Origin: Spirulina sp. SIO3F2
GTDB lineage: Bacteria; Cyanobacteriota; Cyanobacteriia; Cyanobacteriales; Spirulinaceae
DNA length: 34,248 nucleotides
Assembly: GCA_010672165.1 (NCBI GenBank)
Contig: JAAHHN010000054.1
Span: 1-34,248 of the forward strand
Direction of reading: 5' to 3'
Shown: in pieces, positions 1 to 9,200 of the stretch
How positions within the stretch are numbered: the first letter of the stretch is position 1
Layout of the letters: every line of letters begins with the position of its first letter
Notes under the pieces: model-generated
What the model was told of the DNA's origin: nothing
The model's input: only the letters and a program-made list of their open reading frames with translations
Databases searched by the model: none
Position numbers and translations under genes: made by a program

Positions 1-310
1 GCTGCACCAATGGAGAATTCGTTCGACGCAAATAAATCACCACTTGTTTGATTTCGTGCTCAGGAAACTTATTGAGCAACCGCAAAAAATAATCCGCCAT
101 CCGGCGAGGTATTTTGGGGTCTGGTTTCGTTTGAAACTCCACATGCAACACCACATCTTCACCCTGAAGCAACAGCGAGTCCGCACGAATTGGAGCACTG
201 ATCAGTTCAGTGGGTTCGAGCTTGGTCAGGGGCGTGACTTTACCCAACAGCCAGGCAGCGAAGTCATCAGGGTAGGTTTCAATGAGATACTTGCAAAAGT
301 TATCGTACAC
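1..310 (-). CDS. Rpn-family PD-(D/E)XK nuclease/transposase-like protein, C-terminus cut by window edge
   Basis: The reverse strand reads from a GTG at 310 as M(V)YDNFCKYLIETYPDDFAAW and stays open to the window edge, giving about 103 residues. The start YDN-CKYL-ETYPDDFA is typical of Rpn (recombination-promoting nuclease/putative transposase) proteins of cyanobacteria. A PD-(D/E)XK-type core is visible: RADSLLLQGED followed by LHVEFQ, where the Asp and the E-x-Q pair are the usual metal-binding positions. An ATG at 318 is out of frame, so GTG at 310 is the best start. The family is known for DNA endonuclease activity and for spreading in genomes. The C-terminal part, often a DUF4351-like tail, is outside the window, so integrity cannot be judged. 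Confidence 0.8.
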   Translation of the reverse strand, partial: MYDNFCKYLIETYPDDFAAWLLGKVTPLTKLEPTELISAPIRADSLLLQGEDVVLHVEFQTKPDPKIPRRMADYFLRLLNKFPEHEIKQVVIYLRRTNSPLVQ

Positions 311-321
311 GCAAACATAGT

Positions 322-338
322 TTATCTGTACAAGATAA
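322..338. promoter_or_regulatory. Perfect inverted repeat upstream of the Rpn-family gene
   Basis: TTATCT-GTACA-AGATAA has two perfect 6-bp arms around 5 bases. It lies 12 bp upstream of the GTG start of the leftward nuclease gene and about 120 bp upstream of the rightward GH10 gene. It could be an operator or overlap the promoter. No family-specific binding site is recognised. Confidence 0.35.
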
Positions 339-456
339 TAGTAGCATATTTATTCAAATACACAATTTAGCCCAATTCACCCCGCAGAATTGCCAAACCA
401 TCAACAATCAGCCCACAATCAACACACTGTCTTAACACCGCATCTAACCCGTAATA

Positions 457-1434
457 ATGCCCCCCCTCCGCCAACTCGCCCCCCACTACCTGATCGGCAG
501 CGCTGTCCGCGCCCAATCCCTCGCCACCGACCCCGAATACCGCCACCACCTCCAAGCCAACTTCAACCTCCTCGTCCCCGAAAACAGCCTTAAATGTCAA
601 GTGGTTTGCCAAAGCCCCCAACAATACAACTTTGCCGCCGCCGACTCGATCATCCAATTTGCCCAAGCCAATAATCAGAAAGTGCGAGGTCATACCCTCT
701 GCTGGCATATTAGTGTTGCTAAATGGATGAAACAACTCAACGCTCACGACCTGGAAATCACGCTCCGGGACTATATCCAAACCACCGTGGGACGCTATAA
801 AGGTCAATGCTACGCCTGGGATGTGGTCAGTGAAGTGATCACCGATCGCGGCCTCCCTCGACCTTCTGTGTGGAAAAAGATTGAAGCCTTTATTCCCAAA
901 TGCTTCCAATGGGCGCACGAAGCTGACCCCGAAGCCCAACTGATTTATTCCGACTACCGACCCCACCGCATTTTCCGCTGGAACGCCATTTGCAAAATGG
1001 TCAGCGAACTCAAACGAGCGGGTATCCCCATTCATGGCGTGGGCTTTCAAGTTCACCAAGAAGTATTCCGCAACCTGGGGATGAGCGCTCTGCGGATCGC
1101 GCCTCTGGCTAAACAACTCCAAAAACAGGGTATTGCTGCCCATGTTGCCGAAATCTCCATTCCCATTTATCCTCCCACTCAACAGCTCCCCCAGGGCGCT
1201 AAATATGAACTCCAAGCCAAAGCCTATAGCCAACTGCTCGAAACCGCTTTAGATGCTGGGTGTGAGAGTTTTACGGTCTGGGGGTTTAGCGATCGCTACG
1301 CCTTTTACATTCCTCCCCGCTGCGATTCCCGCTCCACCCCCTGCATTATGGATGCGGACTACCAACCCAAACCCGCCTATGGGGCATTGCAGAGGGTTTT
1401 GCAGGATCGGTTTAGTGCAGTGGCGAGCAGTTAA
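457..1434 (+). CDS. Divergent GH10 (endo-beta-1,4-xylanase family) glycoside hydrolase
   Basis: This 325-residue protein has the full GH10 order of motifs. They are VPENSLK (40-46), VRGHTLCWH (76-84), YAWDVVSE (119-126, acid/base region), LIYSDYR (162-168), GVGFQVH (194-200), HVAEISI (229-235, nucleophile region) and FTVWGFSDRY near 275. Glu126 and Glu232 sit at the two catalytic positions. The Asn that normally precedes the acid/base Glu in clan GH-A is Ser125, and the usual NDYN is SDYR. There is no signal peptide, so the protein is probably cytoplasmic or exported by another route. Known family members cleave xylan; the substrate here is uncertain because of the active-site changes. It is convergent with, and overlaps by 4 bp, the gene on the other strand. 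The ATG at 457 is used; no clear Shine-Dalgarno site is seen. Confidence 0.85.
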   Translation: MPPLRQLAPHYLIGSAVRAQSLATDPEYRHHLQANFNLLVPENSLKCQVVCQSPQQYNFAAADSIIQFAQANNQKVRGHTLCWHISVAKWMKQLNAHDLEITLRDYIQTTVGRYKGQCYAWDVVSEVITDRGLPRPSVWKKIEAFIPKCFQWAHEADPEAQLIYSDYRPHRIFRWNAICKMVSELKRAGIPIHGVGFQVHQEVFRNLGMSALRIAPLAKQLQKQGIAAHVAEISIPIYPPTQQLPQGAKYELQAKAYSQLLETALDAGCESFTVWGFSDRYAFYIPPRCDSRSTPCIMDADYQPKPAYGALQRVLQDRFSAVASS

Positions 1435-2366
1435 TCAGATTCATCCCCGCCAAAGACCGCCCCAAAAATTTGCTGCCACAGTTCCAATGCTGCATCAACC
1501 TTGCCTTCATCAGCGTCAGCGATCGCCTGCTCAGCCAACGCCGCAGCTTGAGCGGCATGGTTCAAGATCATCTTATCCTCACTGCCCAAGGATAGCCCTT
1601 GACAGCCCTGCCAAAAACAGAGCAACCCTGCCGGGAAGCCCGTAAAGCTCCCCTTGTGCTGACTCAGGACTTGGACAATTAACGCTTCCCAGTCAGAAGC
1701 CGCGATCGCTAAACCCACCTGCTGCCGCCAATATTGCAACAACCGCACTAGGGGAAGCACTTGACCCTGATAGCGGACATTCACAGCTTGGAGCTGAGCC
1801 AGTCGTTTGCGTTCAGGGCTACGTCGCCAATTGCCGCTGCCATCCGGAACCAAGTCATAGAGCGCTTGACCCCGTTGATCTTGAACCAGAATCGTAGGAA
1901 TCAGTTGCAGCAACCAGGCATCACCGCGCCGCTGCCAGCAGAGGGCATCCGCTTCCAGCCAACTTTTGATGGGGCGAAGCCCCTTGCAATAGTTCCCTAA
2001 ACCTTGAAGGAGCAAGGTTGAACTGAAATAATCATGCTCATCGCGGTAACGACTCAAGGGACTCTCCAGTTCAGTGAGCTTAAGCCAATACACCTGGGGG
2101 AAAATCGGAGACGGGTTCGTTTCAAGCTTGGGGGCTTGGAGCAACAACAACAGACTAAGCTGCTGGAGAGGGCGAATTTGGGTTTTGCGAAAGAGCGGGC
2201 TGGTATCGAGGTGTTGGGGGGCGAGGGCTGGGAAATCTGGATTTTGGGCTGCGAGCGCTTCTAGGCGGGCAAGGTAGAATTGACGACTCTGGAGGGCGCG
2301 ATCGCAGACATCAGGGGAGGGCGTAATGTGGGTCGTTAAAAAGTCTTGAAAAACAGTCGTAATCAC
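1431..2366 (-). CDS. CD-NTase-like nucleotidyltransferase-fold protein lacking catalytic aspartates
   Basis: This is a 311-residue protein starting at a GTG. Residues 56-72 (SPLFRKTQIRPLQQLSL) match the CD-NTase/oligonucleotide cyclase signature of the form GS-x-A-R-G-T-x-I-R-P-L-D-D-x-D-L. The Gly-Ser is Ser-Pro, and the DxD pair is Gln69-Leu-Ser71. Residues 154-176 correspond to the third-Asp region (VDLVPA in the family), here LQLIPT, so that Asp is Gln154. They run on into YDLVPDGSGNW and RRSPERKRLAQLQAVN. Residues 204-213 (LPLVRLLQYW) match the C-terminal helix usually written plvrliKyWn. The fold is therefore recognisable but all three metal-binding residues appear to be gone, so catalysis is unlikely. 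The gene lies 22 bp downstream of pheS on the same strand, so it may be cotranscribed. No CBASS effector, E2/JAB or HORMA gene is next to it. The family call is an inference from motif order. Confidence 0.6.
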   Translation of the reverse strand: MITTVFQDFLTTHITPSPDVCDRALQSRQFYLARLEALAAQNPDFPALAPQHLDTSPLFRKTQIRPLQQLSLLLLLQAPKLETNPSPIFPQVYWLKLTELESPLSRYRDEHDYFSSTLLLQGLGNYCKGLRPIKSWLEADALCWQRRGDAWLLQLIPTILVQDQRGQALYDLVPDGSGNWRRSPERKRLAQLQAVNVRYQGQVLPLVRLLQYWRQQVGLAIAASDWEALIVQVLSQHKGSFTGFPAGLLCFWQGCQGLSLGSEDKMILNHAAQAAALAEQAIADADEGKVDAALELWQQIFGAVFGGDESD

Positions 2367-2388
2367 AATTGATGATGCGATTTAAGTC

Positions 2389-3381
2389 TTAAAACTGAGA
2401 GAGGAAGCGCAGATCGCTGGCGTAGAGGCGGCGAATATCATCAATATGGTGGAGCACCATCGCAAAGCGTTCCACACCCAAGCCTGCGGCGAAGCCCGTG
2501 TATTCTTCAGGATCATAACCCACCGCTTTAAGTACATTGGGGTCAACCATGCCACACCCGAGTACTTCGAGCCAGCGACCTTCCCATTGCACATCTACTT
2601 CAGCAGAGGGTTCGGTAAAGGGGAAATAACTGGCGCGGAAGAGCATGGGTAGCTCTTCGCCAAACATCTGACGGACGAATTCCTTGAGTGTCCCTTTCAG
2701 GTCAGTGAAGGTTAAGTTTTTGTCGATTGCCAAGATTTCAATCTGGTGAAACACTGCTGAATGGGTGGCATCCACCGTATCTCGCCGATACACCCGCCCT
2801 GGGGCAATAATTCGTAAGGGGGGCTCATGGTTTTCCATGTGGCGGATCTGTACCGAGGAGGTATGAGTTCGCAACAGATTGCCATCAGGGAGATAAAACG
2901 TATCTTGCATATCCCGTGCAGGATGGTCGGGTGGGGTGTTAAGCGCTTCAAAGTTGTAATAGTCGCTCTCCATTTCATAGCCTTCGGCAACGCTATAGCC
3001 TAAACCCGTAAAGATTTCGATGACCCGATCGATGATGCTATTGAGGGGATGTACGCGACCAATGGGGCGGCTGACCCCTGGCATGGTTACATCTAAAGTC
3101 TCTTGGGCGAGTTGGGCAGCGATCGCCGCTGTCTCTAACTTGATTTTCGTCTGCTCTAGACGGGCCTGAATATCTTCCTTGATTTCGTTCGCCAGCGCCC
3201 CAATGCGGGGTCGTTCTTCGGCGGAGAGTTTACCCATCCCCCGCAGGATTTGGGAGAGTTTACCTTTCTTACCCAGGACTGCAATCCGCTCCTGTTCAAG
3301 GGCATCGAGATCGGTGACAGCCGCGATCGCTGCTGTGGCTTCTGCTTGGAGAGCTTGGAGTTGGGTTTCGAGATCAGACAT
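2389..3381 (-). CDS. pheS: Phenylalanyl-tRNA synthetase alpha subunit
   Basis: This 330-residue class II synthetase subunit charges tRNA-Phe with phenylalanine as an alpha2-beta2 complex in the cytoplasm. The N-terminal coiled-coil arm (about 1-90, with [17 protein letters not shown]) is followed by the catalytic core. Motif 2 is near [18 protein letters not shown], the substrate pocket near [16 protein letters not shown], and motif 3 near [13 protein letters not shown]. Length and ends are normal for bacterial PheS. The ATG at 3381 fits the family start. pheT is not in the window, as is usual in cyanobacteria, where pheS and pheT are unlinked. It is transcribed away from surE; the 238-bp gap between them holds the two promoters, which I could not pinpoint. 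Confidence 0.97.
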   Translation of the reverse strand: MSDLETQLQALQAEATAAIAAVTDLDALEQERIAVLGKKGKLSQILRGMGKLSAEERPRIGALANEIKEDIQARLEQTKIKLETAAIAAQLAQETLDVTMPGVSRPIGRVHPLNSIIDRVIEIFTGLGYSVAEGYEMESDYYNFEALNTPPDHPARDMQDTFYLPDGNLLRTHTSSVQIRHMENHEPPLRIIAPGRVYRRDTVDATHSAVFHQIEILAIDKNLTFTDLKGTLKEFVRQMFGEELPMLFRASYFPFTEPSAEVDVQWEGRWLEVLGCGMVDPNVLKAVGYDPEEYTGFAAGLGVERFAMVLHHIDDIRRLYASDLRFLSQF

Positions 3382-3619
3382 TCAACTATAAATTGATGTA
3401 GGGCTTTTCAATAAGGCTTAAGTCTTGCAGCGAGGGCATGCCATCAATCAAGTGGAGAAATTTTGATGAACCAGTGGTGCTCTGCCTGACCAACCCCATC
3501 AGCTAGGATTTGTTAACACTTGCTGTGAGAAGGCTGGCGTACTTAACTGATGACAGCCCTTAGTGTAACGAGCAATGGGGCCAAAAACGAGTCGGTAATT
3601 TGGAAAGGTAACTTTAGGC

Positions 3620-4435
3620 ATGACAACACCACGAAAAATTTTGGTTAGTAACGATGATGGCATTGTGGCATTAGGAGTCCGCACCTTAGCCAATGCCTTA
3701 GCTACTGCGGGTCATCAGGTCACGGTGGTGTGCCCTGATCGGGAGCGATCGGCCACAGGGCATGGTCTCACAATTCATCAGCCGATTCGCGTCAATGAAA
3801 TTGTGGAGATTTACCATCCAGCCGTTCGAGCTTGGTCTTGTTCAGGAACACCATCGGACTGTGTCAAGCTTGCCCTGAGCGCATTATTAACCGAGCGTCC
3901 AGATTTTGTGCTCTCTGGTATTAATCAAGGTTCAAATCTTGGCACTGATGTGCTCTATTCCGGCACAGTTTCCGCTGCGATGGAGGGTACAATTGAATCA
4001 ATTCCCAGCATTGCTCTAAGTCTAGCGAGTTTTACCCACCGCGAGTTTGACGTGGCAGCAGATTTTGCAGTGCAACTGGTGGCGCAACTGGTCGCTAACC
4101 CCTTGCCAGATATGACCCTGTTGAACGTCAATATTCCAGCAATTAATGCAGCTAAAATTGCAGGGGTGAAGGTGGCGCGGCAGGGTTTACGGCGCTATAT
4201 CGAGCAGTTTGAGCAGCGCCACGATCCTCGGGGTAAAAGCTACTACTGGTTAGCTGGGGAGGCGATCGAAGATATTGAGCAGCCCGATCATGCCCATCTG
4301 CCGCCAGATATTCCGATTGATGTGCAAGCGATCCGCGAAAATTACATCACCATTACGCCTCTGCAATATAATCTCACTGATACACAGGGACTACGATCGC
4401 TTAGACAAGATCGGTTTAGGTTTCAAGCCGATTGA
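3620..4435 (+). CDS. surE: 5'/3'-nucleotidase SurE
   Basis: This 271-residue protein is a metal-dependent nucleoside 5'/3'-monophosphate phosphatase (survival protein SurE). The N-terminal VSNDDG (9-14) carries the paired metal-binding Asp residues. [12 protein letters not shown] and the long [19 protein letters not shown] block complete the active site, and LNVNIP follows. It is full length for the family. The ATG at 3620 lies next to GGCATG with only a weak ribosome site. Its role is probably nucleotide or polyphosphate turnover under stress. It ends 27 bp before the end of the oppositely oriented small gene. Confidence 0.96.
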   Translation: MTTPRKILVSNDDGIVALGVRTLANALATAGHQVTVVCPDRERSATGHGLTIHQPIRVNEIVEIYHPAVRAWSCSGTPSDCVKLALSALLTERPDFVLSGINQGSNLGTDVLYSGTVSAAMEGTIESIPSIALSLASFTHREFDVAADFAVQLVAQLVANPLPDMTLLNVNIPAINAAKIAGVKVARQGLRRYIEQFEQRHDPRGKSYYWLAGEAIEDIEQPDHAHLPPDIPIDVQAIRENYITITPLQYNLTDTQGLRSLRQDRFRFQAD

Positions 4436-4462
4436 GGGGTCAGCAATGCAAAAATCCCCCAT

Positions 4463-4687
4463 TCAGGCGGCTGTTGAATAACCAGCAACGGGCTCAATAG
4501 CAATCCGTTCCTTGCTGATTGAGTACAGGAGACGATTCAGCATTTCTTGCTGCTCTTGAGTACAGCATTGAGTATTTTTCACAGTTTCGATGACTTGCCA
4601 GTCTTGAGCATTGATATGTCCAGTTTCTAGGCCGCGCGAGTACAAATCATAAAATTGATCCATCAGGTGAGTGTTGGGGTTGTGCAT
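4463..4687 (-). CDS. Small conserved helical protein, paralogue of the gene at 26200-26436
   Basis: This 74-residue protein has no recognised domain. It aligns with the product at 26200-26436. Both have an LY-x-x-Y-type segment near the N-terminus (FYDLYSRGL versus LYEVYGKIH), a middle QVIETVKN versus QILQTLQQ, and a C-terminal QEMLNRLLYSI versus RDMLNRIFYKL. They appear to be two members of one family. The ATG at 4687 follows GGGAG at a good distance. Its upstream region holds a 28-bp element also present upstream of the other paralogue. I infer a small regulatory or adaptor protein; function is unknown. Confidence 0.7.
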   Translation of the reverse strand: MHNPNTHLMDQFYDLYSRGLETGHINAQDWQVIETVKNTQCCTQEQQEMLNRLLYSISKERIAIEPVAGYSTAA

Positions 4688-4754
4688 GGTGTAACTCCCT
4701 TGGAAAATAACCTAGCGAACGACTCAGTTTGCACAACTGCATACTGAGAACCCC

Positions 4755-4782
4755 AATCTAACGGGAAGTTGTGAAAAACTTG
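4755..4782 (-). promoter_or_regulatory. 28-bp conserved upstream element, copy 1
   Basis: Read on the reverse strand it is CAAGTTTTTCACA, six variable bases (ACTTCC), then CGTTAGATT. The same two blocks with the same spacing occur at 26125-26152 upstream of the paralogous gene. TAGATT could be a -10 hexamer (4 of 6 to TATAAT). The conserved CAAGTTTTTCACA would then cover the -35 region, suggesting an activator-dependent promoter or a regulator site. It ends 67 bp before the ATG at 4687. Confidence 0.6.
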
Positions 4783-4907
4783 AGAAAATTGCAGTCAATC
4801 TTGTGAAGAAAAAATGAAGGATTTCGCAACAGCTCACACTTGGAAACAATGACTATAGTGCCCAATCATAGTGAGATGCTTGGTTTTCGAAATACGTACA
4901 ATATTGG

Positions 4908-5936
4908 TTACTTCATTAATAGCTGGGTTGCCTCCGATGCCGGCAGTGGACGAGAAAACCAATAGCCTTGAAAGAAAGGACAGTTGAGCCGTTGCATTTG
5001 TGCAACATCATCATCCGTTTCAACCCCTTCCGTTACCACATCCAGACCCAAACTGAGAGCAAGCTGAAGAATGCCCTGAATCATACCCCATTGTTGTTGA
5101 CAGACGAAAAGGCGATCAATCTTGAGAACATCCACGGGAAACTGATGCAGACGAGCAAGACAAGAATAGCCAGTTCCAAAGTCATCCAGGTAAATTTTGA
5201 GACCTGCTGTTTTCAGGGCCTGTAATGTTGCGATCGCCACTGGGTTTTCGATAACCGTGCTTTCGGTAATCTCCACACATAAACTCCCTGGTGCAAAGGG
5301 ATAACGCTCAAACCGGGAGATAAACTCCTCGACAAACGCCGGATGGAGCAATTGTAGGGGTGAGAGATTCACACTCAACATTAGGGGGGACTCCCTAGGA
5401 AACTGTTGCTGCCAAATTTGAAGCTGTTCACAGGCCTGCTCAAAAACCCAAAGGCCGATATCATGAATCAAGTGAGTTTGTTCTGCGATCGGAATAAATA
5501 CAGCAGGGGACACAAACCCCTGGCTCGGATGCTGCCAACGAATTAAGGTTTCAAATCCTCGAATGTGATGTGCTTGAGTTGAAACGATCGGTTGATAGAA
5601 CACTTCAAAATCGCGATTTTTCCAAGCAGTAAACAGATCATTCTCCAAGCGCAGACGTTTCAATGCATTGTGTGAAAGGAGATTAGAGGCAGTTTTGCGA
5701 TCGTCTTCTAGGGTTGTGGTTAAACGCAGGAGACGGTCTGCATTATCAGCCGCAATTTTGAGAAGTTGTTGCCCCTGAGCGGTCTGGGGGGCGATTTTGC
5801 CACTCAGCAGCAGGCCAAGGGCGCCACGGATAGAGGTGAGTGGCGTCCGCAACTCATGGCTAATTTCAGCCGTCATCGGACTTGCATCCTGATCCTGCAA
5901 GGGAGAAAACGGTAAACTATTAGATTGAGAATGCAT
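4908..5936 (-). CDS. HisKA-EAL protein, predicted c-di-GMP phosphodiesterase
   Basis: This 342-residue protein starts at the ATG at 5936; a TTG 33 bp upstream is possible but less likely. Residues 21-75 are a HisKA dimerisation/phosphoacceptor segment with SHELRTPLTSIRG (His27), but no HATPase domain follows. An EAL domain begins at about residue 100. The EAL active-site residues appear present: ETLIRW (in place of EALIRW), SVNLSP, CVEITES, YLDDFGTGYS, LKIDRLFV and VTEGVET. Hydrolysis of cyclic di-GMP is therefore likely. The HisKA segment closely matches that of the kinase transcribed divergently at 6272 (SHELRTPLTSIRGALGLL is identical in both). This suggests a duplication and possible cross-talk or heterodimerisation. 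No transmembrane segment or GGDEF domain is seen. Confidence 0.88.
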   Translation of the reverse strand: MHSQSNSLPFSPLQDQDASPMTAEISHELRTPLTSIRGALGLLLSGKIAPQTAQGQQLLKIAADNADRLLRLTTTLEDDRKTASNLLSHNALKRLRLENDLFTAWKNRDFEVFYQPIVSTQAHHIRGFETLIRWQHPSQGFVSPAVFIPIAEQTHLIHDIGLWVFEQACEQLQIWQQQFPRESPLMLSVNLSPLQLLHPAFVEEFISRFERYPFAPGSLCVEITESTVIENPVAIATLQALKTAGLKIYLDDFGTGYSCLARLHQFPVDVLKIDRLFVCQQQWGMIQGILQLALSLGLDVVTEGVETDDDVAQMQRLNCPFFQGYWFSRPLPASEATQLLMK

Positions 5937-6109
5937 AAAATTTCCAAGGTTGAGCAACGTGAACGCCAAATGCAGTGCTCTAAATAGCAGTGATATATAG
6001 ATAGAGTGGAAGCCTTAACTATAAATCGGGTTGAGCTTCAATTTAAATAGCACTTGTGAAAATTTCGGGAAGAGCAGCTTATGGCTGTACTGCATGCGCC
6101 TAAAGTACC

Positions 6110-6124
6110 TTAAGCAACGCTTAA
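6110..6124. promoter_or_regulatory. Perfect 15-bp palindrome TTAAGC-AAC-GCTTAA in the HisKA-EAL / kinase intergenic region
   Basis: This site lies in the 335-bp gap between the divergent HisKA-EAL and hybrid kinase genes (5937-6271). It has perfect 6-bp arms around AAC and contains the T-N11-A core of LysR-type boxes. Related sites are at 15606-15620 and 17054-17068. CTTAAGCAAC also occurs twice in tandem here (6109-6118 and 6120-6129), giving an 11-bp period, so a Pho-box-like reading is a less likely alternative. I see nothing else definite in the rest of the gap. Confidence 0.4.
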
Positions 6125-6271
6125 GCAACTTGTCCATTACACGGCGTTAACGTTAAAGGACAACTTGGGAGCTCAATCTGACTGGACTCAACGAGCACCC
6201 AGCACCTCCCACGCTAACGAAAAACGTGATCAGGACAAATCATCTTTTGAGCTTTTGATATCAGCATCAGT

Positions 6272-9200
6272 ATGAACATCAGCCATCATTATCAATCGAC
6301 ACCCGGCGATATTTTAGTGGTGGATGATACGCCAGCTAATTTAAAGGTTCTGCAAGAGCTATTAATCGCGGATGGTCATCAGGTGCGTGCCGCCCGTGAT
6401 GCTCAAAGTGCCTTGCGAGCGATCGCCCGTAATGCGCCTGAACTCGTTTTGCTAGATGTGATGATGCCAGAGATGGATGGCTTTGAGTTGTGTCAACAAC
6501 TCAAACGCAATGCCACAACTCAGTCAATTCCCGTAATTTTTATTACTGCACTCAATAGTCCTGCTGACAAAGCTCGTGCTTTTGAAGTGGGCGGAGCAGA
6601 CTATATTCCGAAGCCGTTTCATCCCCTTGAAGTCTGTGCCCGGGTACGTCATCATCTGGGCCATCGGCGGACTCAGGTCGCGCTGGAAAGTTCTGAACAG
6701 CAGATGCGCGCGATTTTTGCCGCAATGACAGATTTAGTAGTTATTCGTGATCGCCAAGGCCACTGCCTCAAGGTTGCTCCCACCCAAGCCACCCAAGAGC
6801 TTGCTTCCGAACAGGAGTTACTGAGTAGTCCCCTGGAAGCACTCGTGAGTTCTGCCGATGTTGAGCCCTTGCAACATGCAATTCAAGCCGCACTCGACCA
6901 ACAGCGCACCCAGAAAATTCAATATCAACGCCTCAATACCAACCATAAAACTTGGTTTGATGCTCGACTCTCGCCCCTCACCGCAGATACGGTGGTCTGG
7001 GTCGCACGAGATATCAGCGATCACAAAACAATTGAACAAAAGTTACAGCGCAATGAGCAGGAGATGCGGCGCATTTTTGAGGCGATGAGCGATTTGGTGC
7101 TCGCCATCACTCCTACCCATCAAGATATTCAAGTGATGCCCACTCGTTATGTCCAAGTGGTAGACACAGCGCATGAAGTGATTACTGCCACCTTTGAAAA
7201 AATTTTTGGTGAGATCGCACAACCCAGATTCCATGCCATTATTGCACAAGTATTAGAGACTCAGATCCCTCAAAGCTTAGAATATTGTGTTCAAACTGAA
7301 AATGGGAGGTTCTGGTTCTCTGTTAGTATATCTGTTCTGTCGGAAGATACGGTGCTTTGGGTTGCCCGTGATATCAGCGATCGCATCATCGCAGAACAAG
7401 AACTCCAACGGTTGGCAAATGAACTAGAGCAGCGCGTGAATGAACGAACGGCCCAGCTTCAAGCCGTTAATACCGATCTCCGCAATGAGATTAACGAGAG
7501 ACGCCTCGCTCAAACACGTTGGGAACAGTCTGAACTTCGGTTTCATGTTGCAGTCGATAATCTACCCGATTTGTTTGTGATCTACGATCGCAACCTTTGC
7601 TATCAGTTTGTTAACCAGCGAACAGTCAAAATATTAGGGCGAACCGCAGGGGAGATGTTGGGGCAATCGGATGTTGAACTCTTCCCCCCCGCCATCTGTC
7701 GCGAATACCTGCCGCTCCTTGAGCAAACTGCTCAAACCGCTCAAATTCAAAGTCGTGAATGTTATATCATCGTGCCCGAACAGGGACTGATGACGTTTGT
7801 GGTGACCTATGTTCCCTTACTCAATAACAAGGGGCAACTCGAACAAATACTGGGCATTGCCCACGATATTACAGAACGTAAACGCTCTGAGCAAGCCCTC
7901 AACCATGCTAAAGAACAGCTCCAAACGGTTATCGATGCGGTTCCTGGATTTGTATCTTGGATCGGCACATTAAACAATGTTGAAGAGGTTCAAGCCCAGC
8001 CGCAGTTTTATTATCTTGGGGTTAATCGTCAATTGGCTCAAACCTATCAACTCTCCCCCAAAGACTTTATTGGCCAACCCTTGGGGTTTTTAAATCTGGG
8101 TGATCAGTTTGTGCAGTTTTTACAACAGCTTTTTACCCAATCTGAAATCAAAACACACTCGGAAGTGATTTCCACCAGCTTGCAAGGGGAAACCCGTAGC
8201 TATTTAGTGATGGCACAAAAATACAACAGTGCTACTGCAGCCGTAACAGTGGGGATTGATATTAGCGATCGTATCGAGATGGAAAAGCGTTTGCAACAGT
8301 CTTATGAGCGCTCTCAACTTCTGTCTGAACTCACCCTAAAAGTACGTCAATCTCTTGAAATTGATGAGATTGTTTATACCACCGTTTGGGAACTCCAGCA
8401 TCTGCTACATGCTGATCGAGTGGCGTTGATTCAGTTTCCGGACGCTGGTCAAAGTCAAGTGATTCAAGAGGTTGGTTTACCCGGTTTATCTCGTTTGCAA
8501 GCGGGGAATTCTCATCTGTTGATGACCAATACTGAGCTGGAAATCCATGATTTTATCGCAATTGATGATACGTGGACAGCAGCTAATATCTCACACGAAG
8601 AAGCGCAAGCCTATGAAAAATTCGAAATTCGAGCGCAGCTTGTGGTTCCCATCTTTATACAACAGACGTTATGGGGGGCAGTGGTTGCTCATCAATGTAA
8701 CCACCCTCGTCATTGGGAATCTGAAGAAATCGATCTCTTACTCTCGCTAGCTGATCAAATTGGCATCGCGCTGACCCAAGCCCAGCTCCTCAATAATCTA
8801 GAAGAACGTGTCGCTGAGCGCACTCTAGAATTGCGTAAAGAAGTGGCGGAACGAACCCGTGCAGAGAAAGCGCTCCGCACCAGCCAAATTCAATTTCAGC
8901 GCATCATTCATAGTAGTACTTATGGCATTGTCATTTGTAATACCCATGGTGAAATTCAGTTTGCCAATCCTGCCGCTCTCAAGCTCTTTGGCCGTTCTAG
9001 TTCAGAATTGTTGGGCTTTAATCTGGGGATTCCCATTGAGCATCAAGAACAAACTGAAATTTCGCTGCTCCCTGCCAATGGAAATGCCTCACGCACTGTC
9101 GAGATGCGCTCCGGCAGAATTCATTGGCAAGAGCAGCCTGCCTATCTGATTTCGCTCATGGATATTACCGAGCGCAAGATGATTGATCAGATGAAAGATG

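Noticed and set aside
367-1233. A 288-codon open frame antisense to the GH10 gene
   Set aside because: It lies wholly opposite a gene with clear GH10 motifs, and its predicted protein shows no recognisable domain. It is best explained by codon bias on the other strand.
6109-6129. Tandem CTTAAGCAAC read as a Pho box
   Set aside because: The 11-bp period fits, but the sixth base is G where Pho boxes have C/T, only two units are seen, and the palindromic reading is supported by two further sites.
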